A DNA stretch of 64,000 bases, from the NCBI GenBank assembly GCA_023055425.1, contig JALGPY010000004.1:111579504-111643503 (forward strand), given 5' to 3'. Position 1 is the stretch's first letter, and every line of letters starts with the position of its first letter. The position numbers were made by a program, and so were the translations under genes. Positions 27,901 to 34,109 of this stretch are shown here, piece by piece. Source of the stretch: Linanthus parryae. Its lineage: Eukaryota > Streptophyta > Magnoliopsida > Ericales > Polemoniaceae. The notes under the pieces are model-generated. The model saw nothing but the letters and a program-made list of their open reading frames with translations. It searched no databases and was not told the origin of the DNA.

Positions 27901-29766
27901 AAATACATTTTCGTTCTATACCCCTATTTTATTGACTACAGATATGTGGAAGTAAGATTTGAAAGAAAAACAATGTATCTTCTGACTGAACAGTAGCATG
28001 CTTGCCAGAAGATATGTTTGCTTAGGCCTGCTCCCCTTGACCATGTGAATTTGGAACCCTTGCGGCTCTATTCTTAAAAGGGAGGAAACATAGTATGGGA
28101 CTTATTACCTTTTCCCTGTCAAAATGGATTCATAAGCTTCAGCAGCATCAAATTTTGCTTTATTTCTTTCAACAATATGCATGAGATCACTCTTGACATG
28201 CATTAATTGTTGTACGGCATCAAAGGATATCTTTAAGTATGCTTTACGTAAGCCAGACAGGTGATTTTTCTGTCATCAGAGCAGAAATCAATTAGAATAA
28301 ACTTCTAGGAGAAGTCGGACAGATAAATGCACCAAATTTCAAGTTAACATTTCTTCACTCACATATATGCAGTCAATACTTTTGTAAAAAAAAACTTGTG
28401 TGCAATGTAATAATACCATAAGCACCAAATATCTTTTACTTTGCTATATGAGAGCAGTGAGGCCTTAATATTGTATACTTAAAATTAGTCTTTATAGCAC
28501 ATAAATATAAAAATATTTTATTAATAAACCATCCACTTTCTTTAGTTCTTTCTTTCTCCCACACATCCCCAGTGTGTCAACGGATTTTAGACTAAGAAAA
28601 GGGCAAAATTGCACTTGGAGTTCAACCAACCCCGCTCCCCCCCCCCCTCCCAAAAAAGTGGGTGACACATCTCAATCTTGTAATTTATTATTTTTAGGTA
28701 TTAACATGTATCACTAACTCTTTTGTTATGAAACAAAATAAACCCACAAAATAAAATATGATAACACACAGATTTCAGCAGTTTGGCCAACTTCCTGCAA
28801 CCCCGAGTCGCAGGGATTTCATTAATTAGAAAAGTCGACAGAGATTTCACGAGCAAAATCACAAACTCTCAACATAACCACTGCGTACTCTAACTGATAA
28901 CTTCAATATGAGGGCCAAAAAAGGGACAGGATCCAAGTCGGGTCGATTTTCTTTTCGGGTGGCCTACAAATAGGCTCCACCAACTATCTCTAATTCAACA
29001 AAACTGAATGCTACAGCTAAATCTCTCATACTATACACACACACACAAGCAAAAAAAATAAACCCAACTCACTAAATCAAGATCCTCTTTCTCCATAATT
29101 TCAACATCAGCAATCTGGGTTTCGTATCTTCTTCTCAAGTAGGCATCAACATCCATTTCCATTTTCTCCTACAGTACCATAAACGGCGTCAGAGCTGCAA
29201 CTAAGATCATAGACTCGAGAAAAGAGTCGAGCAATTACAAAACCTACAAAATTACCTTTGTGGCAACATAGAAATATGGCCGGAATTTGTACTTGCACTT
29301 AAATGTGGAACCATCCTGAAACCACAATTGTACATGACAGAAACATTGAATATGAAGCTTAATTTTTCAAAGAGAAAGACCGGCAATAAAAAATGGCAGG
29401 TAAAACCCGTACCTGACAAACGAAATAAAGGTCAACACAGCTATATATCTTGTGGGTTTCCTGATCTTCCCAAGATGACTGCATAATAGGACAGATAATA
29501 TGTTGATTCACAACAACAAAACTTTATGGAATGCCAGACAAGTCTGTGGATTGTTAGCTTAGACTTGGAAATTGATGTTAAAAGGCAGTGCAGTGACTCA
29601 CAGATGCGAAGGTGAGAAGCCAGCCCAGACGTTTTTCTCCTTCGGAAAAGATATTGTAGCCCAGCTTGGACTCTAGTTGCTCCTCATCACTAAGGATGAG
29701 CTTCTGCTTCTTGTAGATTCTTGGATCTCCTCTGTTGTCTCCTCCCCTTCGGCTTCTGCCAGTCAT
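983..29766 (-). CDS. POL2: DNA polymerase epsilon catalytic subunit, N-terminal half (partial gene, 26 exons)
   Basis: Leading-strand replicative polymerase with 3'-5' proofreading. Exons, in transcript order: 29766-29602, 29478-29413, 29315-29256, 29168-29073, 28269-28109, 27868-27780, 27674-27457, 26049-25963, 25245-25111, 23961-23839, 21360-21277, 18626-18462, 18276-18100, 16553-16440, 13582-13478, 12994-12876, 12801-12660, 12450-12356, 12202-12097, 11998-11919, 11791-11615, 11383-11296, 11161-11081, 10959-10816, 1546-1451, 1183-983. All introns are GT-AG and phases agree throughout, giving 1,058 uninterrupted codons. The start ATG at 29766 begins [10 protein letters not shown], like the basic N-terminus of plant POL2 proteins. 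Exonuclease residues are D249/E251, D339 and Y433xxxD437; polymerase motif A has D600, motif B K783-NSFYG, motif C DTD 834-836. Plant homologues are about 2,200 residues, so the C-terminal half lies left of the window. Reading frame and catalytic residues look intact despite heavy transposon load in introns. Confidence 0.97.
1203..1475. repeat. Tandem duplication spanning the 3' end of POL2 exon 25 and its splice donor
   Basis: Two diverged copies, about 1203-1334 and 1338-1475, run head to tail with a period near 136 bp. Both contain the stretch AACTTTTCATTCATGTAATA (1246 and 1381) and GATCAAGCCAAC (1323 and 1459). The second copy carries the real end of exon 25 (codons for LDLLD and its GTAAGT donor at 1450). 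The other copy carries a decayed version with a GTTAGT donor-like sequence inside the following intron. The 1184-1450 intron is therefore mostly this duplication. Confidence 0.85.
1547..2476. other. POL2 intron 24, distal part
   Basis: AT-rich intron sequence between exon 25 and the copia insertion. Around 2077-2222 there is a segment beginning TGTTGAGTATC and containing GTCCCACGTC, reminiscent of solo LTRs of small non-autonomous elements, but I cannot define ends or a target duplication. Nothing else is recognisable. Confidence 0.4.
2477..2905 (+). repeat. Copia 5' LTR
   Basis: 429 bp, TG...CA bounded, almost identical to 6976-7404. It contains a palindromic stretch around TCGGGGGCAGCGCCCCCGA (2630-2648) that could form a stable hairpin, and a candidate TATA sequence (CTATTTATAGAG, about 2713). 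Confidence 0.95.
2908..2920 (+). other. Copia primer-binding site (initiator tRNA-Met)
   Basis: TGGTATCAGAGCC lies two bases after the 5' LTR. It is complementary to the 3' end of plant initiator tRNA-Met, the usual primer for copia reverse transcription. Confidence 0.95.
2947..6882 (+). CDS. Copia Gag-Pol polyprotein
   Basis: A single 1,311-codon frame. I choose the ATG at 2947 (MADEMKGSG) because the frame upstream of it has no ATG. In order: Gag; CCHC knuckle from C240 ([14 protein letters not shown]); aspartic protease LDSGAS with D292; GAG-pre-integrase LWHRRLGH; integrase core D481, D544, E580 (D-D-35-E); reverse transcriptase with YVDDM (D994, D995); RNase H ending near [15 protein letters not shown]. 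The PR-INT-RT-RH order defines copia, and the Gag resembles Tnt1-type elements. No stop or frameshift is seen, so the element may be autonomous. Family assignment below copia is inference. Confidence 0.96.
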   Translation: MADEMKGSGIEKFDGTDYAYWKMQIEDYLYGKKLHAPLEGVKPEAMKEEDWKVMDRQVLGIIRLTLSRSVAHNVIKETTTASLIKALSGMYETPSANNKVYLMKRLFNLKMTEGMLVAQHLTDFNTITNQLSAVEINFDDEVRALILLASLPNSWESMRTAVSNSAGKEKLKYDNIRDLILAEEVRRKDSGEPSGSAYNVDNRGRSNERNDNNNRGRSKSKHGGTSRGKSQTRDGSTVNCWNCGKSGHFKSDCKAPKKNRGKSGNSVNAVSDEIQDALLLAVYSPVDDWILDSGASFHTTSHREIMQNYTAGDFGKVYLADGEPLNIVGQGDIDVKLASGSVWTLRKVRHVPELKKNLISVGQLDDDGNSVVFSSGAWKVLKGSMILARGKKTGTLYMTSGPSDTVAVAEAEQDADLWHRRLGHMSHRGMKILQFQGKLSKLKSVDLGICESCIMGKQKRVSFLKGGRALRSSKLDLVHTDVWGPSPVASLGGSQYYVTFIDDFSRKVWVYFMKNKSDLFETFKKWKAMVETETGLKLKCLRSDNGGEYIDGGLKDYCATYGVRLENTLPGTPQQNGVAERMNRTINERARSMRLCSGLPKTFWADAVSTAVYCINRGPSVPLEFRLPEEVWSGKEVSFDHLKVFGCVSYVHIDAARRSKLDAKSKICFFIGYGDAQFGYRFWDAENRKIIRSRDVIFNEKMMYKDRASVAIDREDKVPATPSYVCPDILEDVTPSDDVPQDQSSVPDTTESQPVAKDKNTPLKTYVRTRVGTRNRKVPERYSPSLNYILLTDAGEPETYAETLQDVHSSKWESAMNDEMDSLLRNQTWELTELPTGKRALHNRWVYRVKNESDGSKRYKARLVVKGYQQKQGIDYSEIFSPVVKLTTIRLVLSMVAQEDLHLEQLDVKTAFLHGDLDEELYMHQPEGFEVQGNENLVCRLKKSLYGLKQAPRQWNKKFDSFMCSLKYTRCHADHCCYVRQFDGSYIILLLYVDDMLIAGSSLDEINNLKKKLSTQFAMKDLGPASQILGMRIVRDRARGTLYLSQTEYVKKVLSRFSMDQAKPVNTPLGGHFRLSKDDSPKTVEEREHMGKTPYASAIGSLMYAMVCTRPDISHAVGVVSRYMSNPGKQHWEAVKWILRYLRGSSDTCLCFGGGALKLKGFVDADLAGDLDKRKSTTGYVFTLGGTAVSWGSNLQKVVALSTTEAEYIAITEAAKEMVWLHRFLGELGKIQENGTLHSDSQSAIFLAKNPAFHSKTKHIETKYHFIRELLDDGQVQLEKICGSENPADMFTKVVTVEKLKLCAASVGLLS
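6976..7404 (+). repeat. Copia 3' LTR
   Basis: 429 bp, TGTTGGGG...CAACA, followed directly by target duplication GGAAC. Near-identical to the 5' LTR. Confidence 0.95.
7410..7851. other. POL2 intron 24 between copia and LINE
   Basis: AT-rich intron sequence without recognisable protein or repeat structure, ending at the first copy of the LINE target-site duplication. Confidence 0.5.
7852..7870. repeat. LINE target-site duplication, left copy
   Basis: AGGAAATTGCAAATTTTAG, identical to 10791-10809. Confidence 0.88.
8090..9500 (+). pseudogene. LINE ORF1 remnant (DUF4283 / CCHC-type)
   Basis: Fragments in several frames follow the order of plant LINE ORF1. First comes a Ser/Pro-rich N-terminus; then a stretch with [18 protein letters not shown] and [11 protein letters not shown] (about 8520-8630); then [13 protein letters not shown] (about 8850-8890); then [20 protein letters not shown] (from 8921) and [13 protein letters not shown] (about 9096), the start of the knuckle found in these proteins. 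Stops (for example near 8506 and 8650) and frame changes break it. The longest open piece runs 8918-9598 and continues into foreign sequence. Confidence 0.75.
9501..9893 (-). mobile_element. Short non-autonomous insertion with GGCGGAGCC inverted ends and tRNA-like boxes
   Basis: The segment between the two LINE remnants starts GTGGCGGAGCCAGG and ends ATGGCTCCGCCCC, an inverted 9-bp terminus. On the minus strand, GTGGTCCAGCGGTTAAGAAT (9760-9741) resembles a tRNA A box. GAGTTCGAAAC (about 9717-9707) resembles a B box about 40 bp downstream. This suggests a tRNA-derived SINE or a MITE carrying such a sequence; I see no clear target duplication. It contains poly-C and T-rich runs. Confidence 0.45.
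9893..10580 (+). pseudogene. LINE ORF2 C-terminal remnant (zf-RVT)
   Basis: After FKVGNG (about 9898), a frame change leads to [14 protein letters not shown] and later to [20 protein letters not shown] (from 10099) and a Cys/His block with [18 protein letters not shown] (about 10315-10370). This is the zinc-binding region C-terminal to RT in plant LINEs. A stop near 10305 splits it. The RT itself is absent, so about 3 kb of a typical element has been lost between 9500 and 9893. Confidence 0.75.
10791..10809. repeat. LINE target-site duplication, right copy
   Basis: Identical to 7852-7870. It lies 6 bp from the POL2 exon 24 boundary (low end 10816), i.e. just inside the intron next to the splice donor at 10815-10814. 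Confidence 0.88.
14106..15043 (+). mobile_element. TRIM-like non-autonomous LTR element in POL2 intron 14
   Basis: Two similar direct repeats of about 200 bp, 14106-14322 and 14849-15043, both start TGTTGAGAAATG and share the run TTATTCTCTCTTCTTTTGTT. A primer site TGGTATCAAAGCC (14325-14337) follows the first repeat, and a purine tract GCTTGAGGAGGGG directly precedes the second. The interior is about 525 bp with no meaningful ORF. Size and layout fit a TRIM primed by tRNA-Met. The LTRs are clearly diverged, so the insertion is old. The right end and target duplication (perhaps AAAAT) are uncertain. Confidence 0.8.
15044..16439. other. POL2 intron 14, remainder
   Basis: AT-rich intron. Around 15170-15320 the minus strand contains a primer-site-like TCTGGTATGAGAGCAC and a GGGCTACTCCCCTCATGGC stretch resembling the end of a copia-type LTR, but no paired repeat is visible. 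Otherwise nothing recognised. Confidence 0.4.
16554..18099. other. POL2 intron 13
   Basis: AT-rich intron. A segment at 16700-16785 begins TGTTAGGAG, contains GTCCCACATCG and ends ATCCTAACA, like a very short solo LTR, but lacks a target duplication. Nothing else recognised. Confidence 0.4.
18627..21276. other. POL2 intron 11
   Basis: A 2.65-kb AT-rich intron. The only internal structure noted is a short direct repeat, GATTGTTAGAAGCAATAT, at about 20119 and 20177. No protein or mobile element recognised. Confidence 0.5.
21361..23838. other. POL2 intron 10
   Basis: A 2.48-kb AT-rich intron that contains the MITE at 22633-22962. No other element recognised. Confidence 0.5.
22633..22962. mobile_element. 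MITE with 19-bp perfect terminal inverted repeats
   Basis: AAATTTTAGGGTAAAAAAC at 22633-22651 is exactly the reverse complement of 22944-22962. The interior continues as an imperfect inverted repeat (CACTTTCACCCCTTTCAG near the left end against GGTGAAAGTG motifs at the right), so the whole 330 bp can fold back. There is no coding capacity and no unambiguous target duplication; the superfamily is unassigned. Confidence 0.75.
23962..25110. other. POL2 intron 9
   Basis: AT-rich intron of 1.15 kb; nothing recognised. Confidence 0.5.
25246..25962. other. POL2 intron 8
   Basis: AT-rich intron of 0.7 kb; nothing recognised. Confidence 0.5.
26050..27456. other. POL2 intron 7
   Basis: AT-rich intron of 1.4 kb; nothing recognised. 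Confidence 0.5.
28270..29072. other. POL2 intron 4
   Basis: AT-rich intron of 0.8 kb with a C-run near 28640; no element recognised. Confidence 0.5.
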
Positions 29767-29887
29767 CCTCCTGGGAGTAGATGCAGATAATTGTATCTGG
29801 AGGAATACACAACATTAAAAGTGTAAACAATTTTGTTTTACTAAAAATGCGATAAGGAGTACAAACAGTACACTTACTCAAAGTTTT

Positions 29888-29962
29888 CAGAACCGGACCG
29901 GCTATTGAACCGGTGAGGCATTGGTTCACGGTCGGACCGGTGGCCGGACCGGTTGAACCGCA
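29888..29962. repeat. ACCGG-rich dispersed-repeat fragment
   Basis: A dense run of ACCGG/CCGGT motifs (AACCGGACCGG, TTGAACCGGT, GGCCGGACCGGTTGAACCG) in otherwise AT-rich sequence. Such segments recur in plant genomes as parts of non-autonomous DNA elements; the far end may be near AACCGGTT at 30201. Boundaries are not defined. Confidence 0.35.
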
Positions 29963-30631
29963 TTATATTTTTTAATTATATGTATTCTCATTTTTGTTTA
30001 TATATTTAATTATAACATAAAGATAAGAATAACTCGAAAAAATATGTACATGGCTTATACCCAACTACTTATAATTTCACACACATCATCATAAACATAA
30101 CCAAAACCAACAATAAGTCAAAAACATTCCAAGACTCCACTGAAGTTCAAAAGTTTTCCTCAAAATGTAGTTTGAACCTTTTGATGAGAAATTGAATTAT
30201 AACCGGTTGTTGTTGACGGAGTCATTCTGAAGAAAAAAATCATCAATGACAAGAACTGAATAACGCAAGGGATTAAAAATATACTACGACACAGAACATT
30301 AAGCAAATCAATTGTAATTTAAAGAAGCAAAGCAATTGTCCCCAAATTGATTTTTTTACAATACAGTGAAGAATCAGAGAATCAAATCAATCATTTGCTA
30401 AGCCTAAACAGTGAGAGTGAGATGATCAGAAGATGACGAAACAGGGGGGCGGTGGAGGCTTAACTGTGACTCTGTGAGGCGTCAAACTTCGAACAGAAGG
30501 GTGGTGGAGCGGTGGGTGGTCGCGGTACGGTGGAGGTGGCGTGGTGTTTGGCGGCGATGGGACGATTGGAGCCCGATCGAGTCTCTGCCTCTCTGAGACA
30601 CAGAGACAGTGAGAGTGAGATGCTGAGAGTA

Positions 30632-30830
30632 AGGATGGCAACGGATCGGATTTGGACCGGATCTGTGCAAAATCCGATCCGAATCCGAAATATACCTTCC
30701 CGATCCGAAATTGATCCGAACCGGATCATGTAACGGAGCAGTAAAAAAAAATCCGAACCCGATCCATTATAGTAACAGATCGCGGAGCCCAAATTTGGAT
30801 CAGTGATCCGATCCGATCCGATCCATTTGT
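30632..30830. repeat. GATCCG-rich inverted-repeat element
   Basis: Starts AGGATGGCAACGGATCGG and ends GATCCGATCCGATCCGATCC. The two ends are mutually inverted and the interior repeats ATCCGATCCG several times. This is typical of short plant DNA-transposon-derived repeats that begin GGGATGGCAA. No coding capacity. Confidence 0.5.
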
Positions 30831-31370
30831 TCAAGTTTAAAATCTGAGAAGGAACAAAAACTAATATATCTAATTCAACTGCAAAATACTAGCAGTTCAA
30901 ATTAGCACAAAATTGATTATGCAAAATAGTTATCATATCAAAAAAGCTAGCATAATCTAACTGCGAAATACCACAGCTAAATCGTCCAGAACCTAACTGT
31001 TCAAAAACCACCACAAAAATCAAACATTGTTCAGACTTCAAAATCCAACACAGAAAAACTAAAAAACTAAACTAGATCAATTGAAGTTTCTTATCCATCG
31101 TTGTCCCTTTGCTCAAACCAGTTTTTGCCAAACACATATCTAACTGAAAAATAAAACTCACTTCAGTACATGGCAAATTTCTGTTTTTTTCAATATCTTC
31201 TTTGCCAAAAAATGAAGAATAAACTTCGTTGCCAACAAGTTTCCCTTGTTTAATCATATCTTGAAACCCATTTTGGCCAATACATAAATAAGCCAGATGT
31301 TAGCAACCAAAAAAAGTAACGGAGAACTGTAACCTAATGGCTATGCTATGTGAATAACCTTTGGTGGGTT

Positions 31371-31661
31371 TTGGTATGACTTATAAGCCGCTTATAAGTC
31401 AGTTTTGGATTATAAGTTGAAGCCGACTTATAAGTGATGTTTGGTATGGACATATAAGCTGAAAAGTTTGAGTTCGACTTATAAGTCTATAGTGTTAAAA
31501 TTGAGTACAAAAAAAATTAGGTTCTTGAAGCTTTTTTTGAACTTCTCAACTTAAAAATCTTTTTCTCCAAACACACGTGACTTTTTTGTTTATCTTTTTT
31601 GTCATAGACTTTTTTGACATGAGCTTATAAGTCAACTTAAGTTACAAATAAGTCATACCAA
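31371..31661. mobile_element. MITE with TTGGTATGACTTAT inverted ends
   Basis: The left end TTGGTATGACTTAT (31371-31384) is exactly inverted at 31648-31661. The interior is rich in ACTTATAAG motifs that extend the fold-back structure. The 291-bp size and lack of ORFs fit a MITE; the superfamily is unassigned. Confidence 0.75.
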
Positions 31662-32165
31662 GCTCATCCTTTGTAGCAAAGAAGCTGTTAAGGCTACCAG
31701 TGTGTGGAAGGGGAGAAATGTTGCCAAAATATAAACATTACTATCCCCGCCCGACAGCACTACTCAAACACTTGTATTACATTCCCTGTCATTCAACCAA
31801 CACCCAAGAAACAAATAGAGAATGGAGATGCTTTGGAGCAAATAGGGACTTGCAAACAAGCAATCACAACCTAAATGGAATAATACTGAGAAGAGGCATA
31901 ATAAAAGAGAGGTCAAGAACTTACCACCACAACGTGTGATAAGTCACTGAGCAAAAACTGTGTAAGGAGTCAAATCCACCAAAAACGCCTGAAATTGACC
32001 TGAAATGAATCTTTCCCATATTCAGAACACTGAGAAATTGAGACTGTAGAAGACTACAATATATGAAAGGTTAGCCCTCAATAGTCGAACAATCGACGAA
32101 TCGCACCTCTCAGAGACTCATATTTTAGCGAACTTGACGGAGAAATAAATCGAGAAATTTCGAAC

Positions 32166-32340
32166 CTGATGCCGCCGTGAGTTCGTCTGAGAGTAGCAAA
32201 GAAGCGGAGTCGCCGTTGAGTCTCCTCTCCGTCGAATCGGTACTCGATTTTTCTTCCCTTGGTCGATTGGCGGATGGACTGGTTTCTTCAGCTCTAGGGT
32301 TTTGGTAATGCGAGAGATGCGGCACTCGGAAATCCCCAAA
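32166..32340 (-). other. Probable POL2 5'-UTR exon
   Basis: A GC-richer block on the minus strand just downstream of promoter-like motifs, ending at a candidate donor CAG/GTTCGA. It contains AAACCCTAGAG and CG-rich sequence typical of plant first exons. It has no long frame joining the POL2 ATG, so I treat it as untranslated. The transcript start and donor are inferred. Confidence 0.45.
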
Positions 32341-32352
32341 AGTTTCCCGCGC
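32290..32352 (-). promoter_or_regulatory. E2F-type site and telo-box in the POL2 promoter/first exon
   Basis: GCGCGGGAAA on the minus strand (32352-32343) matches the E2F consensus. AAACCCTA (32302-32295) is a plant telo-box. Both are common in promoters of S-phase and replication genes, in keeping with POL2. Their position relative to the transcript start is inferred. Confidence 0.55.
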
Positions 32353-32777
32353 TTTTTCTATTGTATACATTGAACAAAATGACCCCAGATCTTTTGTTTA
32401 CATTACTCCCCCCCCCCCCTTTCTATAACTAGAATATAACCCGTGCGGTTGGCACTAATTATTTTTATAAAATACCAAACTATTATTTAAATTATAAGAA
32501 CTCTCTCAAAATAATCTAATATTAAAATTATACAAAATTTATAAATTTGAAGGAAATTTGAGCAGTACCTAAGGAAAACAATTTAAAATAAATGAATGCT
32601 GGTAAAAGAAAAACCTCATTTGTTGATGGGAAGTTTGTTGTCAGTTCATGTACCCCACAGCTACTTGCATGTCAGTTAAGGGAAAGTGAGGGATAGAATT
32701 GAATTTAGGCCCTAGAATGCAAAGAAATCTAACGGTGTAGAAAAGTACACCACTACATGAGTGCACAGTAAAAAGCC

Positions 32778-32813
32778 CTTCTTCTTTACCCGTCCCGTTG
32801 GGTAAAGGAGAAG
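32778..32813. repeat. Strong hairpin
   Basis: CTTCTTCTTTACCC (32778-32791) pairs with GGGTAAAGGAGAAG (32800-32813) at 13 of 14 positions across an 8-nt loop. Function unknown. Confidence 0.7.
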
Positions 32814-32869
32814 ATAACCCGTCCCATTGGGACTACATCTCTCACTGTCCCAATATTTTGTTTGTCAAT

Positions 32870-32930
32870 GGGTGCTACCTCAGTGATAGAGCGTTTAAAG
32901 CCCCTGCATGAGGTCCCGAGTTTGAACCAG
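32870..32930 (+). mobile_element. tRNA-like segment, probable SINE head
   Basis: GGGTGCTACCTCAGTGATAGAGC resembles the D-arm/A-box of tRNAs, and GTCCCGAGTTTGAACC resembles the T-arm/B-box. No proper anticodon or acceptor stem pairing is visible, so it is not a working tRNA gene. It could be the 5' part of a tRNA-derived SINE on the plus strand; the 3' end is not defined. Confidence 0.45.
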
Positions 32931-33634
32931 ACTATATAATGCAATTCTAAAAAAGTGAGAATGATATCATAAAGGAGTTAAAAAATATGAAATGATAACG
33001 AATAATAAAAATTTAGTACATCATTGATCATATGACATCTAAAAGAATTTAAATACTTCGCATATGAACATATGGAGTTTCCTGCAAAAAATGTAGTATC
33101 AATTGAATTCGGCATGACAAAATGTTATTGATGTTAATTTGAATGTGTTGATTACAATTTGTGGGAAATACCTTCAAATAGAAAATGACACTCATATGAT
33201 TATCCTTGAACGTCAAAAGTGGATTCAGTGGATTGATCGTGGATAAATAGATGAGTGTCTTAGAATTTGGCCAATAACTCAATAAAGGTATTATGATTTA
33301 CATCTATGAATGTTGAGGGAGGGCTGCAGACATTTAATTTCGGTTTGAATGGATAAAGGTCTTCAGTATCGTAAAAAATATTATGAACATACTAGAGAAC
33401 ACAATGAACGTGTTTAAGACCTTCAAATATCTTAAAATACACTGATGGGTCTTCAAACAACATGAATACCTCAATGACGATTACTTAAAGAAAGTACAAG
33501 AATCGATAAAGAATCTCGTAGAACTGGATGATGCTCCTTTATAGATGATATCTTATGGAACTTACCAGCTTATGTGCAGAGCTTTGTACTTCTCACAAGA
33601 TGTATAATAGCATTGTATCTATAGGGGTGACTAT

Positions 33635-34109
33635 TGACCGCTGTGTACTACCGGTTTAACGCAAGTGCACGGTCGCGTAATAAATAGTGAGTATTTTTTT
33701 AGTCGGTTGTCGATCCCACGTAGACAAACTTGTAATAAGTTATTAACTAACAAAATAATTAAGTCTACTGACTAATTGGGAGGAAGAGTTGAGAATAACG
33801 AGGTTGCCACTCCCAAATAAGTGGTTGTTGCAATCGCATAAATAACACTAAACTGAAGTTAAGAGGGAGTCTTAATCAATTAATCGAGAAAATTGGGCAA
33901 TCTCGTTGATCAACTGGGGATGTAAACGATGTTCGGATAATATGAGTAACAAGTTAATTCATTTCTAACTAAGCTGGGTATCAGCACTGACCATCTAGTG
34001 ACGGTGTTAGGTCTTTTTACGTCACGGTACACCCAGGGTCCTTTCAGCCCACCTACGTTTATTGGTCCGTTCTAGAAGGCTCTCTACTGATATGATCATG
34101 GGTCATGTC
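33635..34109 (-). repeat. Truncated Athila/Tat-type LTR
   Basis: Read on the minus strand, the end of this segment has the order CGTGGGATCGACAACC, then an AT-rich stretch, then GTGCACTTGCG and finally GCGGTCA at 33635. The 3' end of the complete Athila-like LTR shows the same order (CGTGGGTTCGACAACC, GTACACTTGCG, GCTGTCA). No primer site follows, and the other side is cut by the LTR starting at 34110. It looks like an older relative into which the Tekay-like element inserted. Confidence 0.55.

Larger units (their letters stand above)
29797..32165 (-). other. Probable 5'-UTR intron of POL2
   Basis: On the minus strand a good 3' splice site (TTCCTCCAG, ending at 29797) lies 30 nt upstream of the POL2 ATG, so transcription should start further right. 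A candidate donor (CAG/GTTCGA) is at 32165. The interval holds three repeats listed separately and no protein-coding exon that I recognise. Confidence 0.55.
32353..33634. other. AT-rich spacer upstream of POL2
   Basis: Apart from the hairpin and tRNA-like segment listed separately, I recognise nothing coding. The short minus-strand frame at 33282-33049 has some protein-like character but no family I can name. Confidence 0.4.

Noticed and set aside
32870..32930. Possible tRNA gene
   Set aside because: A- and B-box-like sequences are present but I see no acceptor stem pairing or anticodon loop; better explained as a SINE head.
33049..33282. 77-codon minus-strand ORF with some protein-like character
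   Set aside because: I could not place it in any family, and flanks give no exon or element boundaries; a link to Helitron-type sequence was considered but not supported.
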